Of a stretch of DNA of 64,000 nt, positions 12,448 to 24,000 are shown piece after piece. This stretch comes from Raphanus sativus (Eukaryota > Streptophyta > Magnoliopsida > Brassicales > Brassicaceae). Each line of letters begins with the position of its first letter. Positions within the stretch are counted from its first letter, which is position 1. The stretch covers positions 35,233,848 to 35,297,847 of the forward strand of contig NC_079512.1 of the NCBI RefSeq assembly GCF_000801105.2, in the 5' to 3' direction. The translations under genes were made by a program, and so were the position numbers. The notes beneath the pieces were generated by a model. The model saw nothing but the letters and a program-made list of their open reading frames with translations, had not been told where the DNA came from and made no database searches.

Positions 12448-13304
12448 TGTTGGAACTCGTTTTTGACGAAATGGTTTAAGACCATTTTTCGGTATGTTTC
12501 GGGACGAAGACGTTCGTCGGAATAACCAAATGTTTGACACTATGAAGTAGTGTACTCGTATGTCAAAATCAGAGTTGGTTTTGAATGAGAAATGGAAGTC
12601 CAAAATGAGTTTGGCTAAATATTAAAAATTAGCAAATGTCATATATTGGATATTTGGGTTTGAATTTGTTAGTTGGATATTATGTCCATTACTTATTCAT
12701 GACTATCTTTATGTTTGTATAAACATAAAATGCAAACCCAAATTAAAAGAAATATTATTTATGTTTGATTTGGTCAAATATATAATATATTCTTTATTGC
12801 TAAGTCATTAAAAATTGAGTCAAAAGGAATTAAATTTTCTTAATGACAACATTGATTTTTTGACTTTAAGACTCCATTACTCTCTTGTATGTTATGGCTT
12901 TTCAAAAGCATAATGTGTTGTTTTGTATTTTTTATATAAAGGCTTGTGAGCCATTTAGAAAATAATAGAGTGAGACACACTTGAAAACCAACAACAAATA
13001 CAATTCCTCCATGTTATAGTGATGTTTTATTTTATTTATTTTTGTGTCTGAGAGTACAACACAAAATTAGTTTCGCCAGGCTTCTGATAGAGTGACGCAA
13101 ATTCAGAAGATTGTTTGCAGTTGTATCCTGGGACTCATTACGTTATCGAACCGTCGCACTACGGGACGTATTTTGAGTTAAGGAAAGAGATAATATCTCG
13201 CCTCTGGAGTTGTATCATCTTTTTCTTACTCTTTGATATAATTTTATCTTTTTTATTTTTTACAATATTCAGTAATCCATAGTTTGTAAAATACGGTTCT
13301 ATCA
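12448..13304 (+). repeat. 3' LTR
   Basis: The same length as the 5' LTR, and followed directly by the TSD AATTA. Differences from the 5' LTR are scattered single-base changes. Confidence 0.93.
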
Positions 13305-13309
13305 AATTA

Positions 13310-13894
13310 TGCGAACTATTTGTCACACCAATTATTACACTATTCTTATAACCAAAAATGAAAAAGATTATTGCCTACGCCGACGATCAAGAAGATAATC
13401 ACCACAAATTGTACACAAATTTTGATAATTTATTTGGGTTAAAGAAAAAAGTTATATCCCTAGAAATACCGTGACAGGGCCATTGCACCTGGCGCTACCG
13501 TATGGAGGTTTTTCATGTGGCAACCTCGTATTTTATTAGTAATTAGGTTTAATATAATAATCAAAAACCTCCAATAAAGGTGATGAAAAAAAACTTGAAA
13601 CTAGGTACCGCCCAACTTCGAAAGAAGAGACAGAGCACCAATAGACTCAAATTTCAAGGAGTTGTGTGGTCCAGGATTTATTATATTTAGCTGTAAACCG
13701 GAATTTAGTTAAACCGAAAGCTGGACCAAAGTTATTACTTCGTTTGTTTTTGCTAAATTCAAATAATTGATTCAACAGATGATGTATCGTCTAATCATTG
13801 TTGCACATATTTATTAAGAAAATGTTCATCGACACCTTCTTATCTGAAAAATGCAAAAACATTAATCTGCGGTACTGTCATATGGTGGTTTATA
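13310..13894. other. Intergenic DNA
   Basis: No gene is seen. The direct flank of the LTR element. Confidence 0.4.
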
Positions 13895-14380
13895 TCTATT
13901 ATATTTAAAAAAAGTCATAACTTCTTTCATGTGTTTTTTTAGTTCAGACTCTCCCTTAGAAAAATATAACTTTAAATAGATATATTATTTATTCAACTAT
14001 ACATTTTATTTTAAGCTAACAATAAAAAACTTAATTGATTAAAACTAATAACTTCTCAATATTTTAGGGATTTCATAAATAAAAATAATAATATATTGAA
14101 TCAAACTTGTATTTAAATCACATATATAATAAAAATTCGAAAAAATCTGTTAAAAAAGATTTTAACAGAAATTAATTTTCAAAAGTTATATGTAAATATT
14201 TTAACTAATTTCGTGATCAGTTTTGAAATATTATTATACACTAATATATTAAGTTATCGTTTACAAAATGAAAAATAATTATTCTATTATATACTAATTT
14301 ACTTATAAATTTTGTTTTATAACTAAAATTATTTATTATAAAAAAATAAAATTCGTACGGTTGTGCGGGTCGAGATCTAG
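13895..14380 (+). mobile_element. Small Helitron-like element
   Basis: It starts TCTATTATATTTAAAAAAAG after an A and ends GTGCGGGTCGAGATCTAG before a T. The 5' end resembles the elements at 2546 and 38695, and the 3' end resembles the one at 2546. It is 486 bp, AT-rich and non-coding. Confidence 0.5.
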
Positions 14381-17300
14381 TCTCCTTTTAAAGTTGTTAT
14401 CGCAATATTTTGGTTGAATATCGGTTTCGCATGAGTTTCAAAGGTTTATAATTTAATTTTAGAAGCCATGAATATATAAGAATTTATTTATTTATTTGTT
14501 TCTCTTTATGTATTTTTGAGTGATATTTCGTGTAATGTCCTAAACTAGTATGTTTATTTTGCCAAACCAAGAAAGAAAAGAACGTAGTTTGATTAACTAT
14601 TTGCATAAAAGATTATTTAGAAAAATGGAAACATGTGGTTAGACTTAACGAGACGTGGTGGAAGTGATTAACTTCAGGTCCATGGAAGAGTTTTCTTGCA
14701 GCATGGTACATGACTTACATCCACATGCTGCTCAGTGCTCACATACATACATTAGGTAGTGTACACACTTATTTTTATAATAGAGCTAATGCGGTCATAA
14801 TGGTAGTATCAACCGTGTTCTTTAATTCCCACGTTATGGTAACCAACTATTGCATCTGAAATCATTTCTAATTTGATTAGAAATTTAGAAATGTTGTAAG
14901 TTATTTAGTTACCACTCTGATAAAATAAAAAATAGTTACCACTCTGATCGGTAAATTGCGTAAGAGTTTTTTTTTTTTTTTCTTTTTACCATAATTCGCC
15001 TGTAACCTGTATGCTCCTTTATCATCGCATTTTGGTTTGGGTCGACAATTATCATAGTAGTCTACTAGTTGGGGAGTTTATTTTGAAAACTATAGAATTA
15101 GGGTTCAAATACTATTGTTAAAAACTATTGTTATGACTTCAATTCTGGTTGACCATTGTGAATGTCTTACATGTCAAAAGCATAAATTTTCATAAGCATC
15201 TAGAAATGGGGTTCCTTAATCGTCGTAAATCGTAAGTAATTTACGTTTAGAATTGAAAAGGTAAAAAGTAAAGTCTTAGTTTACGTACAGAACATGGTTG
15301 AAATATTTTCTTACTACATATGTATGACTATTACAACTTAGCGAATGATTTAACCAATAAGAATATACATATCATTGAGCTTAAGCAGGTAGAATAATTA
15401 TTTGTGGTTTAGATTTGGTCGGGCGAGCCGCCATTCATTCAATTTTCCTCATGAAGAAGTTATATATACAGATTTTTTGAAGAAAATATTATACAAAGAG
15501 TTTGTTTAAAAATTAGTTTCTGTTATCATTCACAATGAATTTTCTATGAAGATATTATTTCCGGCGGTAGACATAATTACTAAGGAAGGAATATTCTTAT
15601 ACATTGGTTTCATAATCGTCCGAGAAAACGTAGGTATCACTAAGAAGAGTGGATGGACATGAACCTAATTCAACTCAAAACTCTATAAAATATATATTTA
15701 GAGAATCGTTGAAGTTTAATTTGGAATGTCAAAGAATTTGTCGACGGCCAAACATGACATAATGCATGAACATTCATGAAGAGCCACGTCCTTTCACCCT
15801 TTGACATCCCTTGAGCTGCTACAGGGACATTTGCTTACTTCAATAATCCTTATTTATCAGTTTATATTGGGAAAAGGTGAACTGTTTTGTGGCTTTGATC
15901 AAACTAATGTGTCACATGCATATCCTTCGTATACTATACATTTTAAAAGGCTTTCACCTTCGTATACTATACGTCCGGCGCATAACGCAGTTCATTAAAA
16001 TATCACGTGACACTGCATATGCTATATATAAATATTTGTAAGCTTGGTGTTATTGTAGTAACTTGCTAGAGTTACGTAAGGAGTTCATTACTCATCAGCA
16101 GAGTAGAGACCGTCCAAAGCTAAAATGTAATAAATCGTTTTAGTTTCATTGAAAAGATTATCCGCTCTTTGATTGAATTATTTTTCTTGTAGTGCAATTA
16201 TTGTTAATTCTTAACCCCCATACAGTGCCGTGGGAAGGTCTACAGGGGCTTGAGGCAAGTATAAAAATGGAGTTTTTAACCAAAATTTTTTTTGACTAAA
16301 ATATAACTATAGTTAAAATAGCATAAAGAAAAACTAAAACAATAATATAAAACTACGACATAATCTTTCTCCTCTCCTTTTCAATAAACTCTTTCACCAA
16401 ATTTTCATAATCTAGATTCCTTACTAGTGTGAAATGTTAACTTAATTAAAAAAAAAACTAAAAGCACTAGAAAAAATGATATCGATGCGGTTTATACGGA
16501 AATAAACATATATTTTGATACAATAAGAAATGGTGATGATTAAATAAAAAGAGACACTTGTTGATAGAAGGCTAGAAGCACAGAAGGAACAATGAAGAAA
16601 AATGCTAGGATACTGCGTGAGAAATAAGATGTACAACATGAAAATATAGATAGATCATGTATAAAGTAGTTGAGATATTTATGTCTTTTCTATTTAGAAA
16701 TTTTGGGGATCACTAAAGAGATTTTCTTTTTCTGATTTTGGGAAGTTGACAATATAACAGAAATAACTTTTTCTGATAAAAGAATTGAAAAGCAACAATG
16801 GGGGAATCGAACGTAGGATGACATTATAGTGTGTTCACTAAAACCACTATGCTACACCAGATTTTTGGAGAATTTTGGGATCCTAAAATTTGTATATATT
16901 TTGGGGGCCTGAGGCAAAAACCTTTTTGATTACACATGAGGCACGCCTCTGCCCCCACAACGTTGTAGCCTTGTAGGTTTGACTATTCAGTTACCCAGGA
17001 ATATGTAATTATGTTTATGTATATGATAAACTAAACAACAGAAGCTTAAAGTCAACTAATATTTTATTCATCTTAATACATTCGTTACAGTTGTTTGTAA
17101 ATGAACCTACCATATCTTCAGAACTTTTAAATATCTCATTAAGCAATCCTTACGACTTTAAAAGTCAACTAATATTTATTGTTATTAACCGATTGGGGAA
17201 TATTGGCCCACTTTAGCAATGAAGATTTGATTATCCATATAGGAAGAAAAAACAAAAATGTAAACTTGAAATGTACCACGACCACGAGGGAGATGGTGTT

Positions 17301-18362
17301 AATTCATCATGCGTGCCATATTGCAAGAAAGAAAGAAAAACATACAAAAGTCTATTTTCTTATGGTCCCTCCGGTTAGGGAAGTAGCTCAATATGGTCCT
17401 GGGATGATCCAAGTGGACTCCTTTCCAATAACTTCATCAATTTGTAACTTAACATTTTACAAAAAAGAATCATCATCAATTTGTTCTCCATTTATTTCAT
17501 TGGGAGGTTTGTTCATGTGACTAAATTAAAGGTGAGAATTTCATTGCACACGTAACGTAATATTATATGGGATACAAACTATTTACTGCTATTGAAAATA
17601 TTTAAGTTGTAAATTTCAAGAATTTTCTAGCCATTTATAAATTCTTGGTGGGATTTATTACTTTAAAAAGAAACCAAATCATCTAATTTTAAATGAGGCT
17701 CTAGAATTATTAATAAAAATCATGGTAAATCTCAGTTAACCCGTTGATAAAAAAATATCCCAAGTCACCTAAATATCAAAAAGTTACTAAAACTTATTTT
17801 GGTAGCCCTAAATAGAACTTTGGTAACCAAAAAACTAAATAATATTTAACGGTAATTTTACACACACACACATATATACTCATGAGATAGATTTTTCATC
17901 AACAGTATTTTAATATTTTTAATATAGTTTGTCAATGCTACTTATGGTTATAATAATTAATAAATATGAAAGCCAGATTTGTGTAATATGCAAAAAGTTT
18001 GAATAGACTCAAATCAAGCTAAGAAATTGTTCTATTTGTCCACGGAACTGCAAAGCTTTTTCTTTTTCGGTGGTGATGGATTTGTTGAAAATAATGGAGA
18101 TCCTCTACTCTTGGAACTAATTTCTTTAATAAAAAGAAACTAATTTTTATCGTCTTCTTAACTGTAAAGAGGCATGCAAGAGTTTTCTTAAGTCTGATGA
18201 TTTAATAATTGCATGCGGTATCATACAATATTTTTCTTTTTTGGTAATCTATCTATAAATGTAACTGTAGGAGAAAAGAATAAACTAAACTTGAAAAGAA
18301 AAGACAAAACTTGAAAAAGAAAAGACAAAATTTGTTGTGGTACGCTGTTAATTAAGACCAAA
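14381..18362. other. Intergenic DNA with possible TE remnants
   Basis: No convincing gene. The stretch 16224-16970 is bounded by GGGGCTTGAGGCAAG and GGGGGCCTGAGGCAAAAA phrases and may be an old DNA transposon, but I found no matching TSD. A CCTTCGTATACTATAC phrase is repeated near 15928 and 15958. Confidence 0.35.
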
Positions 18363-18491
18363 ATGAGTTCTGAAACCGCAGAAATTATCGAATGGAGCAT
18401 CGTAGCATTCATCATCGTCTTGTTTGGTTTGATATCGTGGTGGCTTAGCATTATATTCCGGAATAATGATAACTGTTGTGGTGATGGTTAG
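18363..18491 (+). CDS. Candidate 42-aa single-span membrane peptide
   Basis: A short plus-strand frame begins MSSETAEIIEWS, continues with a strongly hydrophobic stretch of about 18 residues (about 13-30, including FIIVLFGLISWW) and ends FRNNDNCCGDG. The acidic-polar start, single transmembrane span and Cys-containing tail look more protein-like than random AT-rich sequence. I do not recognise the family. It could be a real small peptide gene, a fragment of a larger membrane protein, or chance. There is no evidence of expression. Confidence 0.25.
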   Translation: MSSETAEIIEWSIVAFIIVLFGLISWWLSIIFRNNDNCCGDG

Positions 18492-19144
18492 GTGATTCAA
18501 AAATATTTTAACATTTTAAGCAATGCGTTTGAAGATACAAACTACTTGATTTCCTACTATTTTCGAATGTCGATTTGAAGAAGCAATAATAAGTAGTTCT
18601 TTTAAAAGATTTTGCTAACCGGGTAAACTATAATAGGATTTTAGGATTATCTCCGCCTCTCCGGTTATTACAAAAAAATAGGCAGTTCCGGTGGTGTATT
18701 TATTTTCCTTATTTTTATTTATTGAAACAACTATTTATTCTTCTTTTTCTTGAAAAAGATGGATTTAAATATAAGCACGAGTTTTCTAAATAAAACTGTG
18801 TGTAAAGTTATATATGTAGAATTTGTTAAATAGATACACACACACACACACCTATTGTCCCAATCCAATACACCTTTCGCGAGTGTATGGATTATGAAAC
18901 TATGATGTGTAAACTCTTCAGCTAACCCTTGATTCAATTACTCCACATACCAGGTTTGAAGCAACTCAGTGACAAAGATTATGAACGACAAAAGATGGAT
19001 ACTTTTTTTCTTGAAAGAGCTTTAACTAATGGTTATACGATTTCTTAAAAAAAAAAATTGGAAAACTACATAGAGGTCTTCACATGCGAGTCATAATACT
19101 CTGCACATTGCACACTCGAGACAATGGACTTCATCAATGTTTGA
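18492..19144. other. Intergenic, downstream of the PPR gene
   Basis: Contains a (CA)n run at about 18837-18851. No gene is seen. Confidence 0.4.
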
Positions 19145-20347
19145 TTAGTTTCTTAGTCTTCTCTCCATCCCCAAAGCATGATATCCAGAGATCAAAGTAT
19201 TAGGGATGCTAGCATCGAACGGGAGACCTCCAAGCTCCCACTCTCTATATATCACCTCTGCACCTTCCATGTCTCCTATACTCGAGAGCGCGCTTATCAC
19301 AGCTCTATACCCTTCGTTACTCGAACCCGCGTTCTTGTGAAGCTCCCAAATCCTATACACATCCTCTCTCTCTCCCACGTCTCCATACACACTCATCAGC
19401 GCCTCGTAAGCCGGCTTCCTTGACGCACAATCAACCAAAAGCTCTGTTCTATGCAGCATAGCCAAGGACTTTTCAGTCGAACCTGACTTCAAGTAAGCCT
19501 TTGCCATGTCGATGCACGTTCCCCACTCCAGTTTGATTCTCTGGTTGCTGCTCAGGAACTTCTCCATGGCCTTGATGTCGGATACAGCTGCGTAGACCAA
19601 GAGTGCGTGGTTCGCTGTGAGATCATCCGGCTCGACGTTGTTGTCTTCCATCTCGGTCAGGAGGTTGTTGACATCGCCGTGGCGTTTCAGTGGACTGTAG
19701 AGAGATAGCATTAGGTTGTATGGGGTAGGTTTCAAGAGGAAACCTAGATCTCTCATCTTCTCGAAAACAGCTTCTGCTTTATCAAGAGTGTTGTTGTTTC
19801 TTGCGTATAAAGTTAACAGAGTTGTGTAGACAGTGTAGTCCTTCATGGTCTCAGGGATGGTTTCGAAGAACCTCTCTGCTTCTTTCAGACCTAGAACAGT
19901 GTCTATCAACAGAACCCTAGATGCAACATCTTCCGGAAACAGAGTATAGACACGATGTGAACTCATCCATTCTGATATCTAGCAACCAAACAAAGAAATA
20001 TAATTAATATGATAATTAGAATATAATTTAAAGATAAACGAAGGAAGAGTTGTGTTAGGTTTTAATACCTGGAGGGCATGGGAGAAATGTTCGGAATCTT
20101 GGAGCTTCTTGATGATGCATCTTAGGTCAGAAGGCTTCACTTGATTACCTTGTTCTCGCCATTGCTCAAGGGCTTGAACGACTGGTGTCTTCTGATCTAG
20201 AGCTGTAGCGATACGAAGTAGCAAAGGGTTGTTGTTACGGAGAGGAGAAACTAGGGTTCCTGCGTGGCGAATGGAGATAGGAGCAATGTTGGAAGGCTGA
20301 ATCCGCCTTGCTTGTTGGCCAAGAAGTTTCATCGTATGCCTCATCAT
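19145..20347 (-). CDS. P-type pentatricopeptide repeat protein, probably mitochondrial (2 exons, short)
   Basis: Exons 20347-20069 and 19978-19145 join in phase (...SHALQ|ISEWMSSHRV...) to give 370 aa. The N terminus (about 30 residues, rich in Arg, Gln and Ser, no acidic residues) looks like a mitochondrial targeting peptide. Helix-turn-helix repeats with PPR hallmarks follow, for example YTTLLTLYARNN, AEAVFEKMRDLG, PYNLMLSLYSPLKR and AYEALMSVYGDVGE. It belongs to the short P-class group in Arabidopsis typified by At4g21705/At1g02370-like proteins, which are about 490-540 aa. The ORF stops inside a repeat (NTLISGYHALGM then ERRLRN), so about 100 C-terminal residues appear to be missing. PPRs bind organelle RNA; the target is unknown. 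I do not recall a PPR at this position in Arabidopsis, so it may have arrived by duplication. Confidence 0.8.
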
Positions 20348-21072
20348 ATTAGGAGAGATAGAGAGAGATTTGTTGATAATGTTATCTTTAATCGATGTAT
20401 CGAATATATAACGGTGAAGATATATGCTTGTGTAGCACGGGTTTGATGTTAGTTTAGGTTTTGCTTCCCCGGCAAGTTGAGGACTCAAAATAGTAAAAGT
20501 ATTACTGATTCTCATTTTATGATTTGTAAATATCACAAATAAATAAAATAATATAAGAAAAAGAGGTTCGTTAAAAGTTCTCCACCAGATTGTGTTGATG
20601 ACAGAATGGTAATATCATTAAAAAATTATGATAAAAAACAATGGTAAATACAATTATAATAATAAATCCATTATAAACAAAAATACCCACTTATGTCGCT
20701 TCCTTTTATACAAATCCAAAAGATGAGTTGTATATCTTTCCTCTAACAACTGGTGCATTACCAGATTTAAACCACCAGAAAATTAAAATTAAAGTGGTAC
20801 CAAGAAGAAAGTAAGAGAAACTGCACAAGACGAACAAAACATAAGAGTTTCTCTCTTTTTCTCCCAGCCAGAGCATATAGGGAGCTTGAGGAACTTCTGG
20901 GATGAATCAGAGACAAAAAAAAATAACAAAGAAAATGAAGAATCATTCAATCTATCAATGTCTCGCCAATAACGGTGACGGGAAAAACAAATTTGGAAAT
21001 CTCCAGCGACATTTTGTTCTTGAAGAGACAGAGTAGTACACCAGCAGCTTCTTTTTTTGGTACTTAACCCCA
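20348..21072. other. Intergenic between PPR and myosin genes
   Basis: This should contain the PPR promoter and the myosin 3' UTR. No further gene is seen. The minus frame at 20789-21073 is a shadow of the myosin 3' end. Confidence 0.5.
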
Positions 21073-24000
21073 TTATAGCAAGAAACTGAAAGCTGGGTTT
21101 TCTTCAAGCTCTTCAGCTGGTTTCATTTCTGCAAAATCCTTATCTTGCATTGAACTCGATAGATCCTCTGTCGTGAATGGAATGCTGAGCAGGAAAATAA
21201 AAATAAAAATTAGAACCGCTCAATAAACAGAGCTAAACAAATTTTGATTTAGGATAATTGTGTTACCTAGAATCTTCGTCTAACAAGAAGGCGCTGCTGT
21301 CAGCGTCGTTGGAATCCTCTATCATAAGCACTCTCATGCTTGAAATCACCTGTCAGAGCAAGAGCATAATCACGGTTAGAACGAGATAAAAGAGTGAAAG
21401 CTATTTTTGCATAAAAAGCTTACATCTTGGGATACACTTCTTGTGTTGTAGCTGTCATCCCAATACAGCGTACATATTCTGTAAAGTTGCTGGACACTAA
21501 GGATCTGCAACATGACATTCGAATTCAGAAGCAAAATTCTTATACATGTGCATAATGTCCGTCTAAAACAAGAGTATAAGGGTCAGGCCGATAGTGGGAC
21601 TCACGGGGCATAAATCAAGTGCGATGTCATCGTACGAGATTCTGAACTTCTTATGGATTACCTGTTGGAATATGCCAATTCAAATGAGAAACTGCACAAC
21701 CTCCCATCACCAGATATATCAGAGGAAGTGTAAGAGCACATACCAAAAATCCAACAGCTTGCCTGATATGTTTAAGTTCATCCCAGGATGAGCCAGCATA
21801 CTGCAATCCAAAAGGTCTAATGAGACAAACTGCTCATTAATTTTTATTTCAAAAAGTAGAAAGAAAGATTTGCTAGGGAATACTTCTTCTTTTGTTTCAG
21901 CACACCATTCCTCTAACAATGTCAAACCAGATTTTACGTACTCTCCGTTGCTAAATGTACAACATTCTCGTCGCAACAGGAGGCTGCAGAAAAATAATGA
22001 ACCCCGTTACAGGAACAACTAGTTGACAAAAGACAGTACAACATTATCTTACCTGTTAAATAATTGGACATTGATGAAGGAGAATGTCTGAGTAAATATC
22101 TTTTGGATAAGAACCGGAGGAACCTGAAAGTGAAAAAAAATATATATAAGAATTTCCACACACACAATTAGAAAGAAAACGTGACTGGCAAAAGACAAGT
22201 TTTTTTGGATTTCCCATACAAAGTTCTCCTTCAGTGTGTTTAGAAGTGCGTATAAGCCGTCAATAATTCCCTTCCAATGCTCTAAAGGAGAATCCTTTCC
22301 CAATGACTTTGCAGAACGTAGCGAACGTCCCGTTGAGGTTCGTGGTGCCTATACAGGTTCGTTCATAGCAGACCACTTTACATACGAAGATAAGAAGACT
22401 AATAGTATCAAAAGTAAAAAAAAGATCTTAGCCCACCTGGATGCAAAGGGAAAGCAAAGCTTGCAACTCGTTTTTCAGGTTATCCCGAATCATTCCAAAT
22501 ATCTTTTCTACGTAAGCTGTAAGCTGCTGTTTGAAAAGCAAAGCTGGATCCTTGGCCTCAACCGGGCGAATCACTGCAGCCGCTGCAGCTGCTGCTGCTG
22601 CAGAAGTCTCGGCAGAGGAAGGCGCTGAACGGAAACCCTGGTATATCAGAAGACAATGCTTCAGAATACTAAAATGGATTTGGAACAAAAAAATTCATTA
22701 ATATATAAAAGGCATATATACCATGGCCATTCTTCCAAACAAGGAAGTCGAAACAGGTGGTTTTCGCTGTTGAGTGGCACCGGGTTTCAGACTTTGTTGG
22801 ATCATGAACAACAAGGTTGAAGTATTGGACAACCAATATGCCAAATGCTCGTTGTCATCATCATCCTGATAGTAAAAATCAAAGCAAATCAAGCGTGAGT
22901 ACCAATAATATACGTTTCACAGGAAGCAGCACCATATTACACTGTTTCAGATTATTGACGAAAAAAATGGGTACAATATCCCATCCTTGGGTAACACCAA
23001 TGTCTTAACTATAAAGACTTGACATGTAATTCAGTACCTTGATAGCAGAACCAATCATTTGAACAAGACGATCAAACACGTTGGTTCTTTCAGCTTCAAA
23101 GGATTTCCAATGAAGGAGGCACTTGTATATAGTAAACGCCGCTACAGGCTTCCCCTGGTTGAATCCAATGTTCTTTGTAACGCAGTTGATAAGAGCACCA
23201 ACATTCTCCTATTGCAAGAAAAAATACCTCTCTTCAATCAGAGAAGACACATCTGACAGATCAGAAACACAGAATATAGCAAATAAACTGAACAGCATAC
23301 ATGTTGACGTTCCTTTTGCAAACTCCGAGCCTTTGCATCAGATTCTTGGGTTCTTGCTAGTGTTTCAATCTCAGCCCCCTGCACAAATGTAGTTAAAGAC
23401 ATACAAAGAGATTGGAACATAATTCAGGGGAAAAGGGAAAGAAAGTTAAGACGCGACTTACATTGATCAGACTTTCTTTGCTAGAAAAGTGACCATTTTG
23501 TGAATTCTACAAGCAGGAGAGCACTACTTTAATTATCAAGATTCCGGAGAAAGCAAAGTATATTTTTCTCAGATATACCTTAGCTGGAGTCGGAGGGAGT
23601 TGTCCTGATGTGTGTAAGAGGGATTTTTGCCTCAATATTTGGTTTTCAGATTCCACATTCAATATTTTTTCTTGAAGTCTGCAGATGAACATGTGAAAAA
23701 CGTATGCTTAATATCGAGTGCTAATGGGATCTTCGTGAATTAGTTAAGAGAATCAGAGATGCATAGTGAGTACTCGTGCACAGCTTTTTTCAAATTGACA
23801 ATTGTAGTTTCAGCCTCTACAGCCTGCTTGAGCCTCTCCTCACTTAGTTTCCTGGTCTTCTCGAATTTTTCCTCGGTTTCGATAATCTTCTGGTCTAATG
23901 AACTTACCTGTTTCTGAAATCAAATGAAAAATAAGAAATATGAAACCTTCCTTAAGAAAATACAATAAAACAGAGTTAACTTCCTACCTTAAGCCTTTCG

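Larger units (their letters stand above)
9459..13304 (+). mobile_element. Young non-autonomous LTR retrotransposon (Copia-like)
   Basis: Two 857-bp LTRs (9459-10315 and 12448-13304) begin TGTTGGAACTCG and end GGTTCTATCA. They differ at only about eight positions by eye. The insertion is flanked by the 5-bp TSD AATTA (9454-9458 and 13305-13309). A purine-rich GTGGAGGA stretch precedes the 3' LTR. The 2132-bp interior has no gag or pol frame longer than about 60 codons, so the element must have moved using proteins from another element. The TGTTGG start and the region before the 3' LTR resemble Copia elements. I saw no clear primer-binding site matching the usual initiator-Met tRNA complement. 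Confidence 0.93.

Noticed and set aside
12106..12603. Minus-strand frames inside the LTR element as genes
   Set aside because: About 60 codons, partly overlapping the 3' LTR, with no gag, protease, integrase or RT motif.
16224..16970. hAT-like DNA transposon
   Set aside because: Left and right ends share only a few bases and the flanks do not show an 8-bp duplication.
17179..17520. 113-aa plus-strand open frame
   Set aside because: No recognisable domain, TM span or family motif; its composition looks like translated AT-rich intergenic DNA.
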